Assembly: GCF_900115625.1 (NCBI RefSeq)
Contig: NZ_FOXD01000003.1
Location: 1-64,000 of the forward strand
Source: Salibacterium halotolerans
GTDB lineage: Bacteria > Bacillota > Bacilli > Bacillales > Marinococcaceae
Length of the DNA stretch: 64,000 bases
Direction: 5' to 3'
The translations under genes were made by a program, and so were the position numbers. A model generated the notes under the pieces. It saw nothing but the letters and a program-made list of their open reading frames with translations. It did no database searches and was not told the origin of the DNA. Positions within the stretch are counted from its first letter, which is position 1, and every line of letters starts with the position of its first letter. This document shows positions 57,752-64,000 of this stretch, one piece after another.

Positions 57752-59235
57752 TACTCCTTTAGCACAGCATCAATATAGATTTGCGGGTCGTGCAGCGTCT
57801 GGGCAGCAGTAGCGGCCATTTGATAAACGCTTTCGGCACCGAGGCCGATGAAGGCGGAGACAGCGATGAGAAACGCGCACGGAAGCAGCAGTCCCTTTGT
57901 ACTGCCGTGTTGATCTGCTTTCTCAAGCCGTATCCTCCCGTAAAATCCGTACAGAAAGATGCGGATCATCGAATAAAGAACAAGCAGACTGGCTGCCATC
58001 ATGACAGCAATAATGATATACTGCCCGTCTTGTGCTCCCCCCTGAATGATTAACAGCTTTCCGACGAACCCGCTCAGAGGAGGCACACCGACAAGGGCCA
58101 TGACGGCTGTGAAAAACATCCAGCCGAGCCGCGGATGATGCTTGATCAGACCGCCCATATTCCTTAAATGACTGGTCCCGGCCGCGATAATCATTGCCCC
58201 AAGCAGTAAAAAGAGCGCCCCCTTGATGACAATGTCATGAATCAGGTAGAATACCGCACCGGCCATGCCGGTTTCGGTCAGCGTAGAGACACCGAAAAGA
58301 ACAAAACCGACGGCGACAATGACGTTGTACACGAGTATTTTTTTAACGTCCTGGTGCGCAACCGCCCCGATGACGCCTATCACCATCGTACATGCCGCAA
58401 GTACAGCGAGCAGCTGATGGGTGAATCCAGTGTCATGGGTAAAGATAATCGTGTACGTCCGAAATATTGAATACATTCCCACCTTAGTGAGCAGCGCACC
58501 AAAAACGGCTGCAATGGCGGACGGCGGAGCGGTGTAGGACGCAGGCAGCCAGAAATACAGTGGAAACAGGGCTCCCTTAAGACCGAAGACAATCAAAAAT
58601 AATACAGCAATGACAGTCAGTATCGGAGCGTCCGAATCAAGACTCCCGATCCGCTGGGAAAGCTGTGCCATGTTCAGCGTTCCTGTTACGGCGTATAAAT
58701 AGGCTACCGCAACCACGAAAAACGCGGACGAAATAACGTTTACGAGCACGTATTTAAACGATTCCCGCAGCTGTATTTTTGTGCCGCCATGCACAATAAG
58801 TATGTACGACGAAATCAACATCACTTCAAAGAACACAAACAGGTTAAAGATATCTCCGGTAAGAAAGGCGCCCATCACACCGGTGATCAAAAACTGATAA
58901 AAAGCGTAAAAGTAGAACTGCTCCCGCTCTTTTCCGATGGTCGACATCGCAAAGATAACAATCGGAAGACTGACGACAGCAGTCGTCGTCGTGAGCAGGG
59001 AAGCGAGCATATCTCCGACGAGAACAATTCCAAACGGTGGAGTCCATCCTCCGAGTTCGAGCGTTTGAATACCCCCGTCTCTGACCGTCAGAAGAATAAA
59101 TACGGTAACAGCGATTAACCCCGCTCCGGAAATCGCGCTCAGCACCCGCTGAAAACGGATCTGCTTCGGCGCGAAAAGCAGCAGTATTCCTGTAAGAAGC
59201 GGCAGTAAAATCGGCCAAATCAACAAATTAGTCAT
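57751..59235 (-). CDS. mrpD: Mrp antiporter subunit D
   Basis: The 494-residue protein has about 14 helices and NuoN-like segments (FEVMLISSYILIVHGGTK, GLKGALFPLYFWLPASYTAPPSAIAAVFGALLTKVG). Lys and Glu residues inside helices mark the proton path shared with complex I. Start is ATG with an eight-base overlap to mrpC. Confidence 0.96.
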   Translation of the reverse strand: MTNLLIWPILLPLLTGILLLFAPKQIRFQRVLSAISGAGLIAVTVFILLTVRDGGIQTLELGGWTPPFGIVLVGDMLASLLTTTTAVVSLPIVIFAMSTIGKEREQFYFYAFYQFLITGVMGAFLTGDIFNLFVFFEVMLISSYILIVHGGTKIQLRESFKYVLVNVISSAFFVVAVAYLYAVTGTLNMAQLSQRIGSLDSDAPILTVIAVLFLIVFGLKGALFPLYFWLPASYTAPPSAIAAVFGALLTKVGMYSIFRTYTIIFTHDTGFTHQLLAVLAACTMVIGVIGAVAHQDVKKILVYNVIVAVGFVLFGVSTLTETGMAGAVFYLIHDIVIKGALFLLLGAMIIAAGTSHLRNMGGLIKHHPRLGWMFFTAVMALVGVPPLSGFVGKLLIIQGGAQDGQYIIIAVMMAASLLVLYSMIRIFLYGFYGRIRLEKADQHGSTKGLLLPCAFLIAVSAFIGLGAESVYQMAATAAQTLHDPQIYIDAVLKE

Positions 59236-59569
59236 AAGAATCCGTTCCTCTCATGTTTTCCGTGTTGTCCGTTCCGTTTTCTTTATACGCGCGGTACCCG
59301 AGCACGAGGAAAAACGACGTTACACCAAAGCTGATAACGATGGCGGTTAAAATAAGTGCCTGCGGCAGCGGGTCGGTGTAGGAAGATGCTTCAAGACCAA
59401 GAAGGGGCGGGGCACCTGTTTTAAGACCGGCCATGGTTAAAAGCAGGATGTGGGCACCGTGGCTGATGACAGAGGTGCCAATAATGATCCTGATGATATT
59501 TTTGGACAGGACGAGATACGTGCCACCCATGAAAAGGATACCGGCTGTGACAGACATTAAGATTTCCAT
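59228..59569 (-). CDS. mrpC: Mrp antiporter subunit C
   Basis: The NuoK-like protein has three helices ([54 protein letters not shown]). 113 residues is the usual length. It lies between mrpB and mrpD and overlaps both. Confidence 0.96.
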   Translation of the reverse strand: MEILMSVTAGILFMGGTYLVLSKNIIRIIIGTSVISHGAHILLLTMAGLKTGAPPLLGLEASSYTDPLPQALILTAIVISFGVTSFFLVLGYRAYKENGTDNTENMRGTDSYD

Positions 59570-59991
59570 TAACGATCCTCCCCTATGGTCTGAATAATCG
59601 TGAGGGTGATTCCAACAACCACGAGATACACCCCGACATCAAAAATCAATGCGGTGGCAAGTTCCAGTTCCCCGAGAACGGGGAAGTGAAAATAGTCGTA
59701 TGTCTGGGACAAAAACGGAGCGCCAAAGAAAAAGGACCCCATTCCAGTTCCAACGGCTACAAGCAGACCGGCTGCTGTGACAAGTTTAAAATCAACCGGC
59801 AGGATTCGTTTCACCGTTTCCAGGTCATAGGCGAGCAGAAGCAGCACAAGGGCGGAACTTGTCATTAACCCGCCGATAAAGCCGCCGCCCGGTTCGTGGT
59901 GTCCGTTAAAGAAAAGAAACACCGAAAACATCAGAATAATAAACAGGACGATATTGGCAACTGTCTGCAGTATCACATCATTTGACTTCAC
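59569..59991 (-). CDS. mrpB: Mrp antiporter subunit B
   Basis: The 140-residue protein carries the conserved FLFFNGHHEPGGGFIGGLMTSSALVLLLLAYD of MrpB and four helices. Overlaps mrpA by four bases and abuts mrpC. Confidence 0.96.
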   Translation of the reverse strand: MKSNDVILQTVANIVLFIILMFSVFLFFNGHHEPGGGFIGGLMTSSALVLLLLAYDLETVKRILPVDFKLVTAAGLLVAVGTGMGSFFFGAPFLSQTYDYFHFPVLGELELATALIFDVGVYLVVVGITLTIIQTIGEDR

Positions 59992-62396
59992 AGTTCATCC
60001 CTCCCAGCCAGACGGAGTCGGATCATTGTAAATATACCGGCAGCCGCAATGCCGAGAACGAGTATTTCAAGCATCGTATCAAACCCGCGGAAATCCACGA
60101 GAATGACGTTGACCATATTCCGTCCACCTGCTTCTTTGTAACTGTATTCCTTGAAAAAGCCGGAGATCGATTCAAACATTCTGGAGCTGCCCGCAGAAAT
60201 GCCGATCAGGGTGACAGTGATTCCCACAGCGGCGGAAATGATGAAATTACCGGCTTTAAAGCGGAGCGGCTCCAGATTTTTGGCAATCTGCGGCAGATGG
60301 TAAAAGCACAGTAGAAACAGTGCGACCGACACCGTTTCAATAATAAGCTGTGTTAACGCAAGATCCGGCGCCCGGAAGATCACGAAAAACAGCGCAACGG
60401 TATAGCCTGCGACACCGAGCCCGATAATGAGTGTCAGCCGGGAAGTCGTGAACATCATCACACCGACGGAGGCAACCAGCACAACAACAAGGACGCTTTC
60501 ATAAATCGTAATCGGAGCCATGCCTGATGTGTCGATGACAAACGCGCCTTTATAAAACATCGTGATCAACAGGGCGGCTGCGACAAACGCGAATATATAC
60601 ACGAGGTAATTCCGGATGAAACCGTTCATATGGGAAGCCATGACTTTCTGAGACAGAACTTCGCCTTTGTTGAGCGTCTGGTCATACAGATTGTTAAACG
60701 ATAATTTTTCCGGAAAGAGCTTGTACACACCTTTCCATTTTTTCATTCCAAGGTAAAGAAGAATACCGGCAGCGACAACGCCCATCGTCATAAACAGTTC
60801 GGTGTTCCAATCGTGCCAGAAATAAATGTCGACCTCGAACTGCTGGCCTTCCTGCAGCAGGGAAGGAAGGATGGAGGCCATGGCAGGCGCGATAATCGTG
60901 TAGGACAGCACGTTTGGGAAAAAGCCGATAACGATGACCAGGCTGACGAGCACAATCGGCGCAAGCAGCATGCCAAACGGTGCTTCATGCGGCTTCGTGT
61001 CCAGTTTTTCTTTCTGAAGCGGCCCCGCGAATGTTTTGAACACGAGAATCATACTGTAGATAAACGTAAAAACGCTGGCAATCCAGGCTACGACGGGAAA
61101 CAGGATGCCGAATGTTTCCATATTAAACTGCTGGAACTCGGTAATGTTCACCATCGATGTAAAAAACAGTTCCTTACTTAAAAAGCCGTTGAAAGGCGGC
61201 AGACCTGCCATCGAGAAACTCCCGATCGCAGCGATGGTGAAAGTAATCGGCATGATTGTCATCAATCCGCCGAGGTTTCGGATATCACGTGTGCCGGTTT
61301 CGTGGTCGACGATGCCGACCATCATAAACAGACTGCCTTTAAAGGTGGCGTGATTGAATAGATGGAACAGCGCAGCCGTTGTTGCGCCGACAAATAAGTT
61401 GTTATCAATTTCCTGAAAATGAAAAGCAGCTGCCCCAACGCCGAGCATGGACAGTATCATGCCGAGCTGACTGACGGTCGAATACGCAAGAATTCCTTTT
61501 AGATCCGTCTGGCGGACGGCAGAGAATGATCCCCAGAACAGGGTGGTGATGCCAAACCCGGCAACGAGCCAGAGCCATTCCCCGCTGACAGCGAAAACCG
61601 GCGTCAGACGCGCAACCAGATAAATGCCGGCTTTTACCATCGTAGCCGAGTGCAAATAAGCACTGACCGGGGTGGGCGCCTCCATGGCATCCGGCAGCCA
61701 GATATGAAAAGGAAACTGTGCCGATTTTGTAAACGCGCCGAGCAGAATCGTCAGCATGGCCGGAAGAAACAAATCATGGGACACAATCTCAGACGACGAA
61801 GCAATTGTCTCCTGAATGCTGAACGTTCCGGTAATGGAATAAAGCAGCACAAATCCAACGAGCATTGAAAACCCGCCGAGTACTGTAATAAGCATGGATT
61901 TCAGGGCACCATATAGTGATTTTTCCCGTTCATACCAATAGGAAATGAGCAGAAAGGAAGAAACACTCGTAATTTCCCAGAACAGGTAGAGCACGATCAT
62001 ATTGTCAGAAAGAACGACACCAAGCATCGCGCCCATAAACATCAATAAAAAAGTGTAGAACGTATGTAAAGATTCTCTTTTTTTTGATAAATAGTATATG
62101 GAATACAATACAACGAGTGCGCCAATCCCTGTGATGAGAAGGGCAAACAGCAGTCCGAGTCCGTCTACATAGGCCCGGAAATTAATACCGAGAGAAGGCA
62201 CCCAGGGAAAGGCCGCCGTAACCGCACCTTCCTGTGACGTTGTCGGTATGTGCTGTAGAAAGTAAATAAACAAAATAGCTGGAACGAAAAGAACAAACCA
62301 GCCGGTATGTATAGACGGTATTTTTTTGTACAGCAGGGGGACGAACACAGCAGCGATGAATGGGGCGATGATGGCAAGATGAAGTGCTGTAAACAT
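59988..62396 (-). CDS. mrpA: Mrp antiporter subunit A
   Basis: The 802-residue first subunit joins a NuoL-like domain (FWEITSVSSFLLISYWYEREKS, FPFHIWLPDAMEAPTPVSAYLHSATMVKAGIYL) with a C-terminal MrpB-like domain (IVFRAPDLALTQLIIETVSVALFLLCFYHLP). The seven-subunit complex exchanges cytosolic Na+ for protons and is needed for growth at high pH or salt. AAGGAGG precedes the ATG. Confidence 0.96.
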   Translation of the reverse strand: MFTALHLAIIAPFIAAVFVPLLYKKIPSIHTGWFVLFVPAILFIYFLQHIPTTSQEGAVTAAFPWVPSLGINFRAYVDGLGLLFALLITGIGALVVLYSIYYLSKKRESLHTFYTFLLMFMGAMLGVVLSDNMIVLYLFWEITSVSSFLLISYWYEREKSLYGALKSMLITVLGGFSMLVGFVLLYSITGTFSIQETIASSSEIVSHDLFLPAMLTILLGAFTKSAQFPFHIWLPDAMEAPTPVSAYLHSATMVKAGIYLVARLTPVFAVSGEWLWLVAGFGITTLFWGSFSAVRQTDLKGILAYSTVSQLGMILSMLGVGAAAFHFQEIDNNLFVGATTAALFHLFNHATFKGSLFMMVGIVDHETGTRDIRNLGGLMTIMPITFTIAAIGSFSMAGLPPFNGFLSKELFFTSMVNITEFQQFNMETFGILFPVVAWIASVFTFIYSMILVFKTFAGPLQKEKLDTKPHEAPFGMLLAPIVLVSLVIVIGFFPNVLSYTIIAPAMASILPSLLQEGQQFEVDIYFWHDWNTELFMTMGVVAAGILLYLGMKKWKGVYKLFPEKLSFNNLYDQTLNKGEVLSQKVMASHMNGFIRNYLVYIFAFVAAALLITMFYKGAFVIDTSGMAPITIYESVLVVVLVASVGVMMFTTSRLTLIIGLGVAGYTVALFFVIFRAPDLALTQLIIETVSVALFLLCFYHLPQIAKNLEPLRFKAGNFIISAAVGITVTLIGISAGSSRMFESISGFFKEYSYKEAGGRNMVNVILVDFRGFDTMLEILVLGIAAAGIFTMIRLRLAGRDEL

Positions 62397-62446
62397 ATAG
62401 AACCTCCTTAGCAGTTTACGCGCTGCAAATTCTTTTCACATTATAA

Positions 62447-62475
62447 CTTATATTCAACAGCCGTGCATCTGTCAG
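62447..62475 (-). promoter_or_regulatory. Probable promoter of the mrp operon
   Basis: On the minus strand CTGACA (62470-62475) and TATAAG (62447-62452) are 17 bases apart, about 50 bases before mrpA. A TATAAT lies partly over the -10 and could be used instead. Confidence 0.45.
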
Positions 62476-62597
62476 CATCTGTTTTTAAAGGGAAACGGGC
62501 ACTACTGATAAATAGGTAGAAACATGAAAATAAAAATTTTGTGAATGAAAAAACGCCATTCGGTTCATAGTAATAAAAAAAAGAAAAGGAGCACACC

Positions 62598-62819
62598 ATG
62601 AAGCAGACTCATCTTTTTCAGGGGGGCGTGTTTTTTCTTCTGTTTCTCTTTATTCTGGCCGGAGGCTGGATGGCTGACCTTTATGTTGAACAAAAACGGA
62701 TGGAAGCATTCTACACGTACCCGGAAAATTCACAGACCCTGTTATTGTCCGACGAAACTGTCGAAAAAGACACGTTTGCGCCGAGAGAGTACGTAAAAAT
62801 AAAAAGCCTTTCCGGATAA
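62598..62819 (+). CDS. Small membrane-anchored hypothetical protein
   Basis: The 73-residue protein has one N-terminal hydrophobic helix (GGVFFLLFLFILAGGWMADLYV) and a short polar outside part. AAAGGAGCAC precedes the ATG. Divergent from mrpA. Its end forms half of the following terminator. No family is recognised. Confidence 0.6.
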   Translation: MKQTHLFQGGVFFLLFLFILAGGWMADLYVEQKRMEAFYTYPENSQTLLLSDETVEKDTFAPREYVKIKSLSG

Positions 62820-62842
62820 AATAAACACCGGAAAGGCTTTTT
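62805..62842. terminator. Bidirectional terminator between the small gene and sda
   Basis: AGCCTTTCCGG pairs exactly with CCGGAAAGGCT; T-runs flank both sides (TTTTT after on plus, TTTTTATTTTT on minus). It serves both the plus-strand small gene and the minus-strand sda. Confidence 0.85.
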
Positions 62843-62856
62843 CTGTTCATCTACCG

Positions 62857-63006
62857 CTACATCGTAATAACTGGTTTCATGCATTTTTCCTGAAGCGAGC
62901 GGTTTTTGATTTCCTGTTCAAGCACTGAAATAAAGTCATCATTTAATTGAAGACGCAGGGCTTTTTCATACGCTTCAATCAACAATTCATCCGATAACTG
63001 TTTCAT
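62857..63006 (-). CDS. sda: Sporulation checkpoint protein Sda
   Basis: [20 protein letters not shown] and [14 protein letters not shown] match Sda, a helical hairpin that binds and inhibits the sporulation kinases KinA/KinB when replication is unfinished. ATG at 63006 agrees with known Sda starts; GGAGG lies somewhat far (14 bases). The C-terminal end is slightly longer than in B. subtilis. Three DnaA-box-like sites lie upstream. In Bacillus it also neighbours yqeG. Confidence 0.92.
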   Translation of the reverse strand: MKQLSDELLIEAYEKALRLQLNDDFISVLEQEIKNRSLQEKCMKPVITM

Positions 63007-63156
63007 AAGAGGGCACGACACCTCCTTGACGGTCTTCCTGTTATTACAACCTGGGTACACGGTCTGCGGGTTGCGCGCAGGTATTTTCCATCAGGAATTT
63101 CCAGCGTAATGTAGAAATAGTGTACCATGATGCTGTTGTAAGAACAACCGTTCGTT

Positions 63157-63255
63157 TTATCCACAGATGCAGTGGATAAGTTGTTTATAATAACTGCGTA
63201 ACACCTGAAAACCCTTCCTGCTTCAATTTTTTTTATAATAAGAAAGTTATCCACA
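63157..63255. promoter_or_regulatory. DnaA-box cluster upstream of sda
   Basis: TTATCCACA occurs at 63157-63165 and 63247-63255, and its one-mismatch complement AGTGGATAA at 63171-63179. DnaA controls sda in B. subtilis through such boxes. The 63061-63365 gap has no gene apart from these sites and the yqeG promoter. Confidence 0.75.
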
Positions 63256-63306
63256 TACGTGCTGGTTCAAAATAATGTCGAAAACTTTTCCAGGGGCGGG
63301 TATCGT

Positions 63307-63335
63307 TTGAAAAAAAACTTTTTTAACGATATACT
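63307..63335 (+). promoter_or_regulatory. Sigma-A promoter of yqeG operon
   Basis: TTGAAA (63307-63312) and TATACT (63330-63335) are 17 bases apart and 55 bases before the yqeG start. Confidence 0.75.
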
Positions 63336-63389
63336 TTCCATTTAGCAGGTGTTTGTACGGAAAAATTGAGAGGTAAAAGGGTGTACACC

Positions 63390-63911
63390 GTGATTAAACA
63401 ATTCATGCCCAATGAGTATCTGTCTTCGGTTTTCGAGTTGAATCTTGAAGATTTAAGCGAAAGGCGGATCAAAGGGATTATTACTGATCTCGATAATACG
63501 CTGGTGGAATGGGACCGTCCGGAAGCAACACCGGAACTGCTGGACTGGATGTATTTTGTGAAACAGCAGGGTTTTCACGTCACCATTGTATCTAATAATA
63601 ATAAAGAAAGAGTCAGTTCTTTTTCGGAGCCGACCGGCATTCAGTTTATCCATTCGGCTAAAAAACCGATGGGTCATGCGTTTCGGAAAGCGTGTCGGAA
63701 AATGGGGCTGAAAAAAAATGAGGTAGTGGTGATCGGCGACCAGGTGTTGACGGATGTATATGGTGGAAACCGGGCCGGATTTTATACGGTGCTGGTTGTG
63801 CCGATGAGCAAAAGCGACGGACTCTGGACGAAAATCAACCGCAGTCTGGAACGTTTGGTATTACGCCGACTCAAGGAAAAAGGATTGATACAGTGGGAGG
63901 AATCAAAGTGA
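63390..63911 (+). CDS. yqeG: YqeG-family HAD phosphatase
   Basis: HAD motifs are intact: DLDNTLVEWD (nucleophile Asp), TIVSNNN, KKPMGHAFRKA and VVIGDQVLTDVYGGNRAG. The family resembles phosphatidylglycerophosphatase Gep4. GTG at 63390 with AAAAGGGTG upstream matches the B. subtilis protein length; a TTG at 63366 would add eight residues. First gene of the yqeGH-aroE cluster. Confidence 0.92.
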   Translation: MIKQFMPNEYLSSVFELNLEDLSERRIKGIITDLDNTLVEWDRPEATPELLDWMYFVKQQGFHVTIVSNNNKERVSSFSEPTGIQFIHSAKKPMGHAFRKACRKMGLKKNEVVVIGDQVLTDVYGGNRAGFYTVLVVPMSKSDGLWTKINRSLERLVLRRLKEKGLIQWEESK

Positions 63912-64000
63912 AGGAAGACAAGCTTATATGTCCCGGCTGCGGGGCGGAGATTCAGACCGAAGCCCCGGAAAAACCGGGATACGTGCCTCCGGCAGCGCTG
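63908..64000 (+). CDS. yqeH: Ribosome biogenesis GTPase YqeH, 5' end (partial)
   Basis: The frame starts with GTG overlapping the yqeG stop and gives KEDKLICPGCGAEIQTEAPE, then KPGYVPPAAL, the N-terminal zinc-finger start of YqeH, a circularly permuted GTPase for 30S assembly. The window ends after 31 codons. Confidence 0.85.
   Translation, partial: MKEDKLICPGCGAEIQTEAPEKPGYVPPAAL

Noticed and set aside
1-64000. tRNA, rRNA, CRISPR arrays and insertion sequences
   Set aside because: Read for these on both strands; no cloverleaf, regular repeat-spacer array or transposase gene was recognised.

Overview
The window is chromosomal DNA of an endospore-forming member of the Bacillaceae. The host genes are typical of that family: yrrS, mtnN, yrhC, a YuxL-type peptidase, a HesB/YneR protein, sigK, HU, sda, yqeG and yqeH. 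A complete seven-gene Mrp Na+/H+ antiporter operon fits an alkaliphilic or halophilic lifestyle. The genus cannot be fixed from the sequence alone.

The main feature is a prophage of about 49.4 kb inserted inside sigK, the late mother-cell sigma factor. The N-terminal half of sigK (5431-5853) and the C-terminal half (55287-55604) are separated by the element, which is bounded by a shared 10-bp core AGGGCAATGA at 5846-5855 and 55279-55288. Joining the cores restores one reading frame of 246 codons with the usual 20-residue pro-sequence. A large serine recombinase lies directly inside the left end. This is the arrangement of the Bacillus subtilis skin element, but the head and tail genes here (DUF1073, DUF2213, DUF2184, DUF3383 and DUF3277 types) appear to come from a different contractile-tailed phage lineage than PBSX/skin, and no structural gene is visibly broken.

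Layout of the element, left to right: recombinase (5871-7463, minus); an AT-rich two-gene cargo operon encoding a DprA-like protein and a HAD/phosphoribosyltransferase protein with a 40-bp perfect palindrome in its leader (7692-10166, minus); a leftward immunity operon (repressor, lipoprotein, ImmA-type protease; 10335-12554); a divergent operator/promoter region with repeated GCCAC-N5-GTGG sites; a rightward early operon (Cro-like protein, antirepressor, SbcC-like ATPase, RecT, MBL protein, replication initiator, helicase loader, YopX, DNA methyltransferase, RecU, XtrA); a second AT-rich cargo operon (acetyltransferase-PUA/ASCH, ASCH, P-loop kinase-like; 25050-27031) with its own promoter; a late regulator; terminases, portal, capsid, contractile tail, baseplate and fibre genes (28514-49194); holin, XhlA and endolysin; and a right-end cargo region with a DUF4825-type lipoprotein, a secreted SLH/ComEC-like/ComEA-like protein flanked by 36-nt direct repeats, and a DUF3231 protein next to the right core.

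Functionally, the prophage keeps sigK inactive during growth. Excision in the mother cell is expected to rebuild sigK, so element and host are tied through sporulation. The three cargo modules (DprA/PRTase, acetyltransferase/ASCH/kinase, surface MBL-HhH protein) are the parts least explained by ordinary phage biology and the best candidates for undescribed systems. To the right of the element the host sequence resumes with a small Sm-like tail protein, HU, the mrp operon, sda with DnaA boxes upstream, and yqeG-yqeH.
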